Shown: positions 25,169 to 34,878, counted from the first letter of the stretch. The stretch: 64,000 bases of DNA from Geomonas anaerohicana (GCF_016458305.1 NZ_JAEMHL010000008.1:1-64000); one strand, 5' to 3'. Numbers and translations: made by a program. The notes: a model not told the origin generated them from the sequence alone.

Positions 25169-28132
25169 TTACTGAGTCATTGCCTCCCGAACCAGGTCCA
25201 CCCCCTCGCGCAGCTTCTTGAGCTTCGGGACATATGAATCCGAATGCTCACCCGCGACCATCAACTCCTTCCATTGCAACAAGGTGTCTATTTCGTCCGT
25301 CACATCCTTCAGGCGAATCGAGGCGTAGCTCTCGTCGCACTCGATGTAATAAAACCTGCTGGGAACAGCGGTACAAAAAATGGTGCTGAGCCTGACCTGG
25401 GTGCTGAACATGTTATTGCTTAGGCTGTAGAAGGTGCCTTGACCATCTCTGAAGCTGAGGAGCATTTTCTCGGTATCTGGACTGATTCCGAGCACCTCCT
25501 GTTGCAAAAATTGTCCCCCTACGAACCCAGTGACGGATGTATCGTAGGACGACTTGGTCTTAAAATCACACACAGCGACTGCACCTTCTATCGTAAAATA
25601 GACCTTGCCCGTGCCTTGGTCGACCCCGTAGATGCTCTCGCCGAACGGAAACCGCAGTGGCCACGTGAGATTCTTGTTGCAGAGCATGACCCCTCTGTCC
25701 GTGACGATCACAAATTCATCCGGCTTGGTGCCCACCCGCTCGATTGCCATAGTGGACTGGCCTTTCAAGGAAAGAAACGCGCTGGGGTTTCTGTGGTTGT
25801 TGAGGGTAAACTTGAACATTCTGTTTATTTCCTGCTTCTCGGAGTGGCAGAGAACACAGAAATACTCATGTTCCTTGCGGGAGAGGAACAACCGACTAAC
25901 CTGAAGTTGACTTCCGGGCCACATGTCGGCTGTGGCTTCGACGATCCCCAAGAAGCGGCTTCGCTCCCCATCCAGGACGAAACGCAGAAAATGCTCCCCG
26001 TCCGGGCCGTTACGGAAAAGAAAGAGGTTTTTGTCGGAGTTGTAGTCCTGCAAAAAAGGGGCGGTGAACAGCGGGGACTGCAACGACCAAGCGGTCATTT
26101 CCTTAAGGTCAATGAACAACAGCGTCTCGTCGCCGGTGCGCAGGCACACGTGGCGGTCAGTCACGAAGTAGAGATGAGCCGAGTGTTCCCTCGCCACATC
26201 GACAGGCAGGGAGGACGATACCGTAAGCTCGACCGGGGTGGCCACCACCTTCAGGGTCTCGGCAACTTTGCTGTCAACCTCCGAGATAGCCGCCGCATCG
26301 GCTATTGCATCGGCCAGCGCAGCGGCCCTCGCTGCGTCGCCTATCCACTTGGCTGTCTCGTACTCCGCAAGCAGGTCCTCAGCGGTTCTCAACGGCCGCA
26401 GTTCCTCCGCCCGCGCGTCCACGGTTGACAGGTACCCTGAGCGTTCGTCCTGAGGCAGGTATGTCGAGGCCCGACGCATCTCGCTGTAGATGGCGGCGAC
26501 GTCGTCGAAGCTGCTCCCCTCAGCCTGCGCCAAGTCGAGCAGCCTCCGTACCTCGTCGCGCTCGGCCTGCTGCTCGGCTGCCAGCGCCTGTTGGTACTGC
26601 TCCTGAAAATATGGAGAGGAACGAAAACAGGGACGTACCCGCGCCAGAATCTGCAGCGCCTCGCGCTCACGGCCGCCGCGGCGCAACGAAATGGCTGCCA
26701 CGAAGTCGAGCCAGACAGCCTCGGCGCTACGATCCGGCATCCGCTCCAGGCGGTGGTTCCGGTACAGGACCTGGAAGAGCGGCGAGAGCGAAGCAGCAGT
26801 GCGATACGACTCGCCGGCGTCTTCCCGGCTTGCCAGCCATCTCATCGCCTCAAAGCACTCCGCCCACTTCTCCTCCTCAAGCGCCGCGCGCAGTGCCTGC
26901 ATTTTCTGCTCGATCATTTCGCGCCGCTCGGCGTCCTGCTCGTACTGAATCAGCTCCCTTATCCGGCTCTCGCTGCTTTTATCCAGTTGCAGCAGCCTCT
27001 TTAAAACCGGTAGCCTCTCTCTTCTCTCCCGACATCGTTCCAGCGTCCGCCAAAGACCGGTCACTTCCGTCATCACCGCGCAACACTCCGATAGTGCCAG
27101 GATCCTGCGGGCCTTCGGAAGGTTTCTACCCATGACCAGTGCCTCTCGGGCCAGCCCCGCAGCACGCTCCAGGTTCCCCTGGTCCAGGGCAGCTATCGCA
27201 TCCCGCAGCACCGGTTCCGCCTCGACGGCCGCAGCCTCCTCGATTCTCGTCTTGAGGTCGTCCCAGCCTGCGACGAATCCCTCCTTCTCTTCGGCCCAGC
27301 CCAACAGCTGCTGCGCGAAGGCGAGATTCCCATCGCGCAGGGCTACTGCAGCGTAGGCGCAAAGCGCATCCTTTCCCAGGTCCGAGTGGTGCAGGGAATC
27401 GAAGAGGGCTCCCGCCTCACCCGGTTGGCCGCTGCCGTAGTAGGCAAGCGCCAGCAGTTCACGAACACATTTTTCCTGCAACACGCGGCTTGGCTGGGCG
27501 AGGAGTGTATCTATTGCCGTCTGAAAGCCCCCCATTTCCTCGATGAGCATCCGGATCCCCCTGGTGAACGCGACCAGGTCGCCCCCTTTGGTCATGCGGA
27601 GCGCAGCCAGTTCCCTCTCGGCCCCTGGGTAGTCGTACTCGTCCAGCAACCGCTCGGCGCGGGCGAGGGCTTCCCGGGGAGAGGTGGCATGAGCAGCCGG
27701 TTCATCGCGCCGATGGCGAGTCTCTCCCGCGGCCCCTCTCGTCGCACCGGCTCCGTCTTGTTTCGACACGCAATCCAAAGCCTTGAGCGAGAGAGCGTCA
27801 AGATGGGTGTGGCAGGCGTCGATAGAGGGAAGCAACGTATGCTTGATGAGGACCACCTTGGCGTCGCAAGGATGCGGTAACAGCTTGAAGACCTCACCGT
27901 AATTTTCCAGGAGCAGGTTCTGCAAGCGGTTCTTCACCTCGTAGCCGCGTTCCTTTTCTGTCTCGGGTAGGCAGAGCCGGGTCGGATTGACTCTTTTTAT
28001 GGAGGTGATTATTAGCTCAGAAGGAGGGATGTTCGCCGAAGCGAGCAATGCTTCGGCGGCTTTGATTTCATGTACCCATGGCATGGCGCAGCACCACCTT
28101 GTTGATGGATGTTTTTTCCCGTTGCTGCGCAT
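25169..28132 (-). CDS. Large hypothetical protein: helical repeats plus beta-propeller-like domain
   Basis: 987 residues that I do not recognise as a named family. The N-terminal 130 residues are mixed alpha/beta. About 140-620 is rich in Ala, Glu and Arg helices of TPR-like spacing (ALARAERLLDEYDYPGAEREL, ALDQGNLERAAGLAREAL). About 640-900 consists of short beta-strand motifs (HLYFVTDRHVCLRTGDE, VFYSLSNNMF type) as in WD/beta-propeller folds. There is no signal peptide. No ribosome site precedes the first ATG, and a second candidate start lies at 28084. The architecture suggests a scaffold or effector-associated protein. Confidence 0.55.
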   Translation of the reverse strand: MRSNGKKHPSTRWCCAMPWVHEIKAAEALLASANIPPSELIITSIKRVNPTRLCLPETEKERGYEVKNRLQNLLLENYGEVFKLLPHPCDAKVVLIKHTLLPSIDACHTHLDALSLKALDCVSKQDGAGATRGAAGETRHRRDEPAAHATSPREALARAERLLDEYDYPGAERELAALRMTKGGDLVAFTRGIRMLIEEMGGFQTAIDTLLAQPSRVLQEKCVRELLALAYYGSGQPGEAGALFDSLHHSDLGKDALCAYAAVALRDGNLAFAQQLLGWAEEKEGFVAGWDDLKTRIEEAAAVEAEPVLRDAIAALDQGNLERAAGLAREALVMGRNLPKARRILALSECCAVMTEVTGLWRTLERCRERRERLPVLKRLLQLDKSSESRIRELIQYEQDAERREMIEQKMQALRAALEEEKWAECFEAMRWLASREDAGESYRTAASLSPLFQVLYRNHRLERMPDRSAEAVWLDFVAAISLRRGGREREALQILARVRPCFRSSPYFQEQYQQALAAEQQAERDEVRRLLDLAQAEGSSFDDVAAIYSEMRRASTYLPQDERSGYLSTVDARAEELRPLRTAEDLLAEYETAKWIGDAARAAALADAIADAAAISEVDSKVAETLKVVATPVELTVSSSLPVDVAREHSAHLYFVTDRHVCLRTGDETLLFIDLKEMTAWSLQSPLFTAPFLQDYNSDKNLFLFRNGPDGEHFLRFVLDGERSRFLGIVEATADMWPGSQLQVSRLFLSRKEHEYFCVLCHSEKQEINRMFKFTLNNHRNPSAFLSLKGQSTMAIERVGTKPDEFVIVTDRGVMLCNKNLTWPLRFPFGESIYGVDQGTGKVYFTIEGAVAVCDFKTKSSYDTSVTGFVGGQFLQQEVLGISPDTEKMLLSFRDGQGTFYSLSNNMFSTQVRLSTIFCTAVPSRFYYIECDESYASIRLKDVTDEIDTLLQWKELMVAGEHSDSYVPKLKKLREGVDLVREAMTQ

Positions 28133-28198
28133 CAGTGTATTAAAAGTTTACAATTTATCAACCAGAGTTAGCTGAATACCTGACATCCTGGCCCGCCA

Positions 28199-28981
28199 CT
28201 AGCGGTCCTGGAAAACCGGCGCCCGCTTTTCCAGGAAGGCAGCCATCCCCTCCTTCTGGTCCGCGGTGGCGAAACTGTAGCCGAAGAGTTCCGCCTCGTA
28301 GGCGCAGGCGCGGGCGAGATCCATCTCCAGGCCGTTGACCACCGCCTCCTTGCAAAGCTTCACAGCAACCCGCCCCTTGGTGGTAATCTTCGCAGCCAGC
28401 TTGTGCGCCTCCCCCAGCAACTCGGCTTGCGGCACCACCTTGTTCACCAGGCCGATGCGCAGCGCCTCCGCGGCATCGACCATATCGCCGGTGAGGATCA
28501 TCTCCAGCGCCCGCCCCTTACCCACCAGCCTGGGGAGCCGTTGCGAGCCGCCGAAACCGGGGAGGATGCCGATGTTGATCTCGGGCTGCCCGAACTTCGC
28601 GTTCTCGGAAGCGATACGGATGTCGCAGGCCATGGAAAGTTCACAGCCGCCGCCGAGGGCATAGCCGTTGACCGCCGCGATGAAGGGCTTTGACGAGCGC
28701 TCGATGGCGGCGAAGATGCCGTGGGCCTTCAGCGCCAAGTCACGCGCCTGGGTCGAGGTCATGTCCCGCATGAGCGAGATGTCGGCGCCTGCGATGAATG
28801 CCTTCGCGCCCGCCCCGGTGATTACCGCGGCGCGGATCTCATCGCGGCCATCTATTGCGGCGACGGTCCACTGCAGTTCCTCCAGGGTCTCCGGTGTCAT
28901 GGCGTTCATCGCCGCCGGGCGGTTCACCGTAACCGTCGCAATGCTATCATTTACTTCCAGCAGCAGGTTCTTCAAGTCCAT
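28199..28981 (-). CDS. Enoyl-CoA hydratase/isomerase (crotonase) family protein
   Basis: 260 residues. The oxyanion-hole segment GADISL (65-70) and NGYALGGGCELSMACD (105-120) are present, with catalytic glutamates E114 and E134 (GQPEINIGILPGFGG), as in true short-chain enoyl-CoA hydratases of beta-oxidation or butanoate metabolism. AAGGAGGGG precedes the ATG. It stands alone, so the exact pathway (3-hydroxybutyryl-CoA dehydration is the usual reaction) is inferred. Confidence 0.9.
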   Translation of the reverse strand: MDLKNLLLEVNDSIATVTVNRPAAMNAMTPETLEELQWTVAAIDGRDEIRAAVITGAGAKAFIAGADISLMRDMTSTQARDLALKAHGIFAAIERSSKPFIAAVNGYALGGGCELSMACDIRIASENAKFGQPEINIGILPGFGGSQRLPRLVGKGRALEMILTGDMVDAAEALRIGLVNKVVPQAELLGEAHKLAAKITTKGRVAVKLCKEAVVNGLEMDLARACAYEAELFGYSFATADQKEGMAAFLEKRAPVFQDR

Positions 28982-29004
28982 TTCCCCTCCTTGCAGGCCC
29001 AGCC

Positions 29005-29244
29005 TTAGATTTCCCGCTGTTGTTCCAGCAGCTCTTTAATCTCCTTCAGCTGACCTTGGATAGCATTAGCTGTAACCGTACTCTTGTAGTTCATGATGAT
29101 CAGCTTTACCGACACCAGGAAGACGCCGGCCTCCAGCAGCAGGTCGTGAGTGAACCCTTTGGTGAACACCGCACCGATAAACAGCACCAGCGTGATAACC
29201 ATAACAAAGAATGAACCTGGATCCTTTTTATATATCTTTTCCAT
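29005..29244 (-). CDS. Small two-helix membrane protein
   Basis: 79 residues. Two hydrophobic segments (about 12-28 and 35-52) are followed by a charged amphipathic tail (QLKEIKELLEQQREI) that could form a coiled coil. No family recognised. It lies upstream of the crotonase gene on the same strand, 23 bp away, and may be cotranscribed. Confidence 0.6.
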   Translation of the reverse strand: MEKIYKKDPGSFFVMVITLVLFIGAVFTKGFTHDLLLEAGVFLVSVKLIIMNYKSTVTANAIQGQLKEIKELLEQQREI

Positions 29245-29626
29245 GTACCAACCTCATGTCCTGTCCCGTCAAAGTTCGGCATCGAACCTGTTACCCTGTT
29301 GCCCCCTCACGAGCGCCCCGAGCTCTCCTTAAGTTTCCGGCGAGAACGTAGCTTGTCCCCTCTTACCCCATGTCCCCTTCCTGACAAGTCATCCCCCCCT
29401 GTGCCAGTCCGCTCTTGATGGATGAGGATACCGGGAAATGGCAAAGTCACAACTGCAACGCCTTTCTTACTAACAGATAGGGCACTTTCATCCCCGTCAT
29501 CGCTTGAAGAATTGACGGAAAGTCTTACACTTATTGTCGTTACGCCTGCAGAAAGGAGGGGTAGCGAGGGCGCAGGAATACGATCCTTGGTTGTTTCACG
29601 TGCAGTGACCATCAAAGGAGGATTCT
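29245..29626. other. Intergenic region without a recognised gene
   Basis: 382 bases between divergent genes. A possible -35-like TTGACG (29513) lies 110 bp upstream of the SGNH gene, but no convincing -10 at the right distance was found. AAAGGAGG precedes the SGNH start. Confidence 0.4.
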
Positions 29627-30586
29627 ATGGCCATGATTCTTGACAAGAGGCGGACGATCTTTGGGCTGTTGCTGACATTCATGCTGCTGGTGCCGGCATG
29701 GGCCTCGGCGCAGACGTCCTTCGACCGCATCGTGGTGTTCGGCGACAGCCTTTCCGACCCCGGCAACGCCTTTGTTTTCCTGGGGCAGTCGAACACGCCG
29801 CCCTACCCGCTCCTGGACCAATTCCTCGTCCCTGACATGCCCTACGCGCGAGGCGGGCATCACTTCAGCAACGGTGCAACCTGGGTGGAACAGCTGGCCC
29901 GGCAATACGCGCTGTCAGGGAACACCCGCCCCGCATTCAGGGAGCTGGGGGTCGACGCCACCAATTACGCGATCGGTGGCGCCCGGGCCCATGACAAGGC
30001 GGGCGAGGCGACCATCACCTTCGAGGTCACTACCTTCCTCAACGTCTTCGGCGGCCAGGCTCCGCAGAACGCACTCTACGTGGTGGAATTCGGCAGCAAC
30101 GACATCAGGGACGCCCTGGAGGCCCAGGACCCCGCCATTATTGAACAGGCGGCAGCCTCCCTGCAGGCGAACATCACCGCTCTCTACAGCGCCGGTGCCA
30201 GAAAGTTCCTGGTATGCAACGCCCCGGACCTTTCCCTCACTCCGGCCATCATCGCCACCGACAAGATGATGCCGGGAGTAGCGGCCGGCGCACACCAGTT
30301 ATCCCAGTACTACAACTTCCTCCTCGACTACCTGCTGACGTCGATGTCCTCCGAACTCCCCGACCTGCAGGTGGTGCGCGTCGCCTTTTATGACAAGCTC
30401 GAGGAATTGGTAGGCGATCCCTCCGCTTTCGGGTTGAAGGTCGTCGACGCCCCCTGCCTGACACCCGGCTCGCCCCCCTTCGTCTGTAGCAAGCCCGACA
30501 CCTTCATCTTCTGGGACGGCATCCATCCCACCGAGAAGGTACACGGCGTCATGGCGCAGCAGGCGCTGTCAGAGCTGGCAAAGTAA
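29627..30586 (+). CDS. Secreted SGNH/GDSL-family lipase/esterase
   Basis: 319 residues with signal peptide (FGLLLTFMLLVPAWASA). All SGNH blocks are present: block I VVFGDSLSDPGN with nucleophile Ser, block II Gly within NYAIGGARA, block III EFGSNDIRD, and block V WDGIHPTEKVH with the catalytic Asp/His. This makes it a serine hydrolase acting on ester bonds outside the cytoplasm. GGAGG is five bases from the ATG. It is followed by its own terminator. Single gene. Confidence 0.9.
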   Translation: MAMILDKRRTIFGLLLTFMLLVPAWASAQTSFDRIVVFGDSLSDPGNAFVFLGQSNTPPYPLLDQFLVPDMPYARGGHHFSNGATWVEQLARQYALSGNTRPAFRELGVDATNYAIGGARAHDKAGEATITFEVTTFLNVFGGQAPQNALYVVEFGSNDIRDALEAQDPAIIEQAAASLQANITALYSAGARKFLVCNAPDLSLTPAIIATDKMMPGVAAGAHQLSQYYNFLLDYLLTSMSSELPDLQVVRVAFYDKLEELVGDPSAFGLKVVDAPCLTPGSPPFVCSKPDTFIFWDGIHPTEKVHGVMAQQALSELAK

Positions 30587-30594
30587 GTGAAAAA

Positions 30595-30628
30595 AACCGG
30601 AGTTTCCCCCAACAGGAACTCCGGTTTT
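30595..30628 (+). terminator. Bidirectional-type terminator
   Basis: AACCGGAGTT / AACTCCGGTT stem flanked by A-run and T-run, directly after the SGNH hydrolase stop and before the convergent DUF1345 gene end. Confidence 0.8.
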
Positions 30629-30670
30629 CAGCATCTATTTCCCTACACGGGCGTCCCCAAAAGGGTCAGA

Positions 30671-31345
30671 TTACAAGATGTTGACGGCCCGTGCCGCAAG
30701 CAGAGCAATCACCAGCAGAGAGATCATCGACTGCAGCATCATCAAGACCTTTGCCCAACGCGACAGGACGGGAACATCAGTTGGAGAGAAAGCTGTGGAG
30801 GTGTTAAAGGCAAGGAAGAGGTAATCTACGAAATTGGGGGTCCACTCATTCAAGCCGGCAGCATGCTTTTTTTCGGGGGGCAGCGTCATCTGGGGGAAAA
30901 GAAATGCTCCCTTGATGTGTTCCCCGCGTTGAGCACGATGGTGCGGCCCCCCGGCGTCAAGCCTCCAGTACCAGGAGGCAAAAACCAGGATATTGGAGAG
31001 CCACAGCGCCGCCGCGGACTGCAGCAGTTGTTGCGGTTTTTCCAGGTGAAGCGGCAGGGCTGTTATCAGTAAGACCAACGAGATTATCATGGTCGACGTC
31101 ACGACCCCGTTTAAAACGAAACCGATCACCTGGTTTGTATCGTGGGCTCCCTTGTAATGGGTGACGACAAGCGGCACCGCGAGCACCGAGACGATGGCCA
31201 GCAGGAGCCAGCGCGGGCCGCCAAGAAGTAGAGAGGAAGGCAACGCCGCATATAGCCCCCCAAGCGCCAACAATGCGCACAGTGATGGCCAGCGGGACCT
31301 CGCTGTCTTTGCGACACCGTCGGCTTTTTCATTTACCCTGGTCAT
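30671..31345 (-). CDS. DUF1345 integral membrane protein
   Basis: 224 residues with five predicted membrane segments. The C-terminal block YLFLAFNTSTAFSPTDVPVL, followed by SRWAKVLMMLQSMISL and ending ARAVNIL, is the DUF1345 signature. Members resemble a pore-loop ion-channel half but have no established function. The gene is convergent with the SGNH hydrolase and ends near the shared terminator. Confidence 0.85.
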   Translation of the reverse strand: MTRVNEKADGVAKTARSRWPSLCALLALGGLYAALPSSLLLGGPRWLLLAIVSVLAVPLVVTHYKGAHDTNQVIGFVLNGVVTSTMIISLVLLITALPLHLEKPQQLLQSAAALWLSNILVFASWYWRLDAGGPHHRAQRGEHIKGAFLFPQMTLPPEKKHAAGLNEWTPNFVDYLFLAFNTSTAFSPTDVPVLSRWAKVLMMLQSMISLLVIALLAARAVNIL

Positions 31346-31488
31346 TGCTAACTCCGGTTATGCCATCTTTTGCTGCCACAGTTAATAAAGTAGCCGTCCC
31401 CTTTTCTCTTTTAATTCTCTTTGTCACCCTCTGTTTTAATAGCCAACCGTTGCTGTCGGTTTCCCTGGAAGATCCCCCAGATCCTACA

Positions 31489-32691
31489 CTAATAGCCGCC
31501 GGATGCACCGCCTCCCCCGAAGCTGCCACCGCCCGGCTGAAATCCGTCCTGCTGCACCCTGGCCGCGGGGGTGAGAGGCTGGATCGCCGCCAACGCCTCG
31601 GCATTGAGACCATAAAGGCGCGGCTCAAGGAGCGGTTCGGCGGTAAAGGCGCCGCGACAGCGTTTGGGACCGGCGCGCATCCAGCGCAGCAGGCCGACGG
31701 CGAGACCCGTCAACGACAGTCCCGCTGCCGTCAACTCCTCGGCAAGATAGCCCAGATGTAAGTAGTACTTGAGGGTGACGATGGAGAGGATGGCGGAGAC
31801 GATGCCGAACCAGAGCAGGGGCCGGTCGCGGCGGCCGATCCCCATCGCCAGGGCAGCCACCGGCAGGATGGCGGTAAGGACGGCGCAGAGGGGATCGCTC
31901 CAGGGTAGCTGCCATTCCCCCGGAGTCCACCCAAGCCATTGCCGCCAGAGTAGGCGGTGGGCAAAAAGGTTCACGTCCAGATAGATTCCCGCCCAGGCCG
32001 CGAGGCGAACGGTCTCCAAAGACCAGATGTATCCCCGGGCAAGGGTCTTGCGACCGGTGAGCCGCAGCTGCGCCCAAATTGCCGCTGCGCCGAGCAGCAG
32101 CAAAAGGACCAGCCGGGACAGCCGCGGCTGCTGCAAGTGAAGAATGTCCGCGAGGTGGAAAGGAAGACCGGCCAGGGCAAGCATCGCCCCGAAGGCCGCC
32201 AGGGCATAGCCGTAGCGGACCGTCACCAGGACCGCTCCGGCCAGGACGATGCCGTGCGCCGCCAGCCAGGCCAGACGTTCCGCGCTGTGCCCCCAGCTGT
32301 GAGCGGGGATGGCAACCGCCAGGGCGAGCATGCCGACCGCCAGCAGCAGCAGCGCCTCCTCGGCGCCGCAGCGGTAGAGGCGGCGGCCGGCGATAAGCGC
32401 GCAGTCGGCGACCCAGGCGCAGAGCGGGGCGAAGAACAGGCACAATACCGTTAAGCCGACTTCCTTGACGTCGAACATAGTAGCCGGCAGCGCCACCAGG
32501 GCCACCACCCCGACCGTGGTGAACAAGGCGAGGAGGATGCGGATAAAGACGTTCACCCGCACCAGTTCCGGCCGATAGCGCTCTGCCACCGCAGCGGCCT
32601 GCTCCGCGGTGACGATCCCGGCCTGCTGCCAGCGCCGTGCCTCCTCCACCACCGCCACCCGGCGCTCGCCTTTCTCATAGAGGGCTATCAT
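31489..32691 (-). CDS. Polytopic membrane protein, DUF2157/DUF4401-like
   Basis: 400 residues. A short cytoplasmic N-terminus (EARRWQQAGIVTAEQAAAVAERY, a DUF2157-type helix pair) is followed by about ten membrane helices. The C-terminus is glycine-serine rich (GGGSFGGGGASGGY), like TPM-domain membrane proteins. Its start overlaps the stop of the upstream DUF2157 gene by four bases, the usual paired arrangement of these families. Function unknown. Confidence 0.65.
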   Translation of the reverse strand: MIALYEKGERRVAVVEEARRWQQAGIVTAEQAAAVAERYRPELVRVNVFIRILLALFTTVGVVALVALPATMFDVKEVGLTVLCLFFAPLCAWVADCALIAGRRLYRCGAEEALLLLAVGMLALAVAIPAHSWGHSAERLAWLAAHGIVLAGAVLVTVRYGYALAAFGAMLALAGLPFHLADILHLQQPRLSRLVLLLLLGAAAIWAQLRLTGRKTLARGYIWSLETVRLAAWAGIYLDVNLFAHRLLWRQWLGWTPGEWQLPWSDPLCAVLTAILPVAALAMGIGRRDRPLLWFGIVSAILSIVTLKYYLHLGYLAEELTAAGLSLTGLAVGLLRWMRAGPKRCRGAFTAEPLLEPRLYGLNAEALAAIQPLTPAARVQQDGFQPGGGSFGGGGASGGY

Positions 32692-33632
32692 TCCGCACTC
32701 CGGAAGCGGCGATGCAAGGCCACCAGGGCCATCAGCAGCGAAGCTGCGCTGGCCAGGAAGTAGAATATGACCCCTTCACTGCTCCAGTGGCCGCGATTGA
32801 ACACGAAGATGGTGATGCCGAGATAGCCATAAAGGACGGCGTACAGGAGGAAGGCGAAGCTGCGTTCCCGCAGGGCGTAGAATGCGCTACCGCTGCCGGC
32901 CAGTAGCAGCCCGGCAAGATAGGCCAGATCTGCGCCGCGCGAGCCGACGCCGGCGACCAGGGCGGCGAGGAGTACGTTGATCCCGAGGTGCAGGTGGACT
33001 GGGAGGAAGTGGCGTTTCCAGCCCAGTCGGGTCTGCATCGCCCCCGCCGCCACGACCAGCCCCCCGAAGAAGATGGCGTTATCGCGCAGGGCGCCATCCC
33101 AGGGCCACGCGCCGGGCAGGCTTGTCTTGACGCCGAGCCAGGCGCCGAGGGTGGAGAGGGCCAGGGAAAGGACCAGGCGGTTGTCAAAGTAGTGGGCGCA
33201 CAGCAGATAGGTCAGGGCGGAGACCAGCAGCCACCAGTTCCAGGATTGGGCGAGGAGTTGGTAGCGGAGTTCCAGGTAGCTCTGCAGCGTTCCGAGGAGG
33301 AGGCAGCCGAGCAGGAGGACATAGTCGTAGGCCGCGTCCGGCGTGGCGAGTCTTTCCGGAGAGAAGCCGCCACCGTGGCGCAGGCAGTAGGCAAAACAGG
33401 CCGTGCACCCGAGGGCAATGGCCGCGAGCAGGGTCAGGTCGCCGATGGAGGCAAAATGTTTGGCGACAAGCAGACCGAGTCCGGCAGTCAGGACCAGGAT
33501 GCCGCCATAGAGGAGGATCCGCAGTTCCCAGTGCACCGAAAACAGCTCCCGAGCGTAGATCTGACGCAGCAGCGCCGCCTGCTCCCGGCTCAGGATGTCG
33601 TTACGCTCAAGGTCATCCAGTGCTTCTTGCAC
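32688..33632 (-). CDS. DUF2157-domain membrane protein
   Basis: 314 residues. The N-terminal helical DUF2157 motif (DLERNDILSREQAALLRQIY) precedes about nine membrane segments. It is the first gene of a two-gene unit with the overlapping 400-residue protein. It marks the chromosomal boundary on the left of the cassette array. Function unknown. Confidence 0.7.
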   Translation of the reverse strand: MQEALDDLERNDILSREQAALLRQIYARELFSVHWELRILLYGGILVLTAGLGLLVAKHFASIGDLTLLAAIALGCTACFAYCLRHGGGFSPERLATPDAAYDYVLLLGCLLLGTLQSYLELRYQLLAQSWNWWLLVSALTYLLCAHYFDNRLVLSLALSTLGAWLGVKTSLPGAWPWDGALRDNAIFFGGLVVAAGAMQTRLGWKRHFLPVHLHLGINVLLAALVAGVGSRGADLAYLAGLLLAGSGSAFYALRERSFAFLLYAVLYGYLGITIFVFNRGHWSSEGVIFYFLASAASLLMALVALHRRFRSAE

Positions 33633-33776
33633 CTTGCCCCCCTTCAGCAGCGTCTATCGCACTTGTTGTGACATTCAACCGCCGGTTCGGTGCTCTCGTG
33701 GCGAAGAATTCATTTTAGCGACAAAGGCGTCAAATTGAATCAATTTCTGTATTGGCTTTCTTTTCATCTTGTTCCC

Positions 33777-33837
33777 TGCCAACGGCTCGGCCTTGACCAG
33801 CGACGTCAGCCGCCTGTGTCTAAGGACGTGGTTGGCA
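33777..33837 (-). repeat. attC-like site 1 (integron cassette recombination site)
   Basis: Minus strand: R'' TGCCAAC, 5-nt spacer, L'' CCTTAGAC, 20-nt loop, L' GTCAAGG, 7-nt spacer, R' GTTGGCA. R'' and R' pair perfectly. L'' pairs with L' except for one extra base (A), the extrahelical base that defines attC orientation. Orientation matches the minus-strand genes. It closes the array on the left. Confidence 0.8.
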
Positions 33838-33860
33838 CCTCGTCTGGCGAATCATATAAA

Positions 33861-34388
33861 TCATCTGTGCGTCCATTCATTACACGTACAATTGCTATCA
33901 GCGCAAATGACTTTGGAGACTCGTCGAGACAAGTACAAGTAACCACCACCAACTGACAGCACAGTAACGAGCGCCATCAAAGGCTTGCCAACACCGAGCG
34001 CTTTAGCACCGAATATACTCGCATAAACTCCAAGCATGGGCGAACCGCAACAGCCTATCATGAAGCAGCCAGTACCCATTAGAACTCCGACCAAAGTTAT
34101 ACTCCCAGCCGCTCCCGCTGCCATCGCCGCTTGTCGAACAGCGAGGTACTTTAACAAAGCCCATGCAGCGAATGCTGAACCGAGGGCATACGAAAAGCCC
34201 ATGTAAAAATCTTGAGCCTGAAAGTAAGAGTTAAATCCACAAAACCCGCTTTGTCCTACTCCGATATCAGCCCATCCTTCGGCAGGCATTGCCGACTGCT
34301 GACGTAAATAAAAGGCGTGACCCGCAAAAACGGCCATAAAAATTATGTATGGCAAACTAGATTGTCGAAAATATTTTTTCCTAGTCAT
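33861..34388 (-). CDS. Cassette-borne integral membrane protein
   Basis: 175 residues with four or five membrane helices. A Cys-rich turn (GTGCFMIGCCGSPMLG, about 117-132) lies between helices, and the cytoplasmic tail ends ADSNCTCNEWTHR. I do not recognise the family. Cys pairs suggest metal or thiol chemistry, but this is only a suggestion. The start overlaps the preceding gene by four bases, so this is a two-gene cassette followed by attC site 1. Confidence 0.6.
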   Translation of the reverse strand: MTRKKYFRQSSLPYIIFMAVFAGHAFYLRQQSAMPAEGWADIGVGQSGFCGFNSYFQAQDFYMGFSYALGSAFAAWALLKYLAVRQAAMAAGAAGSITLVGVLMGTGCFMIGCCGSPMLGVYASIFGAKALGVGKPLMALVTVLSVGGGYLYLSRRVSKVICADSNCTCNEWTHR

Positions 34389-34756
34389 TGCTTTGTCACG
34401 TTGTCAGCGATGAAGATAAAACCGTTCTGTTTCTTGGAAAGAGTTCCCTGTACCCGCACGACATTTTTCACCACTGGCGCCGTACCCGCCCACAGCACTG
34501 GAATCTTTTTTGTGTTTTTGTCGGTTAGGCATTCCGTGGTGCATGTGGCGCATTTCGCACTGTCAATAAGAGTAAACCCTTTGCTCGGTGTGACTGCGGC
34601 AACTCGCCCTACGACTACCACTTTACCTATATGCGTTTGAGGTTTAGCCGTTAGCTCATTAATGGACAAGGGTTTTGATGTATCCCCCCAAACTGGATCT
34701 CCATTGAAATGGATCACAAAAGCAAAAACCGCTAAAAAGCAGATGAAAAATTTCAT
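34385..34756 (-). CDS. Cassette-borne periplasmic OB-fold-like protein
   Basis: 123 residues with signal peptide (FFICFLAVFAFVIHF). The mature part (HIGKVVVVGRVAAVTPSKGFT ... VVRVQGTLSKKQNGFIFIAD) has the strand order of small OB-fold proteins, plus a CATCTTEC cluster that could bind a metal or cofactor. AAAGGAGAAAG precedes the ATG. It is translationally coupled to the membrane protein gene, and both Cys-rich products may work together at the membrane. Confidence 0.6.
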   Translation of the reverse strand: MKFFICFLAVFAFVIHFNGDPVWGDTSKPLSINELTAKPQTHIGKVVVVGRVAAVTPSKGFTLIDSAKCATCTTECLTDKNTKKIPVLWAGTAPVVKNVVRVQGTLSKKQNGFIFIADNVTKQ

Positions 34757-34780
34757 TTCTTTCTCCTTTTTCCATTCCTA

Positions 34781-34878
34781 CGACAACGGGGTTGCTGGTG
34801 AGCGGCGGAGCGCCCGGCTCTTATAAACCTGTTCCGGCTCCTACCATCGTGCAGACCGGTCCACCCACTTTGTTGGAA
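34781..34878 (-). repeat. attC-like site 2
   Basis: Minus strand: R'' TTCCAAC, 5-nt spacer, L''-like GGGTGGAC, about 60-nt loop, L'-like GCTCACC, R'-like GTTGTCG. The right arm GGTGAGCGGCGGAGCG (plus strand) is shared with site 4. End pairing is weaker than in the other sites, so this one may be degenerate. Confidence 0.65.
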
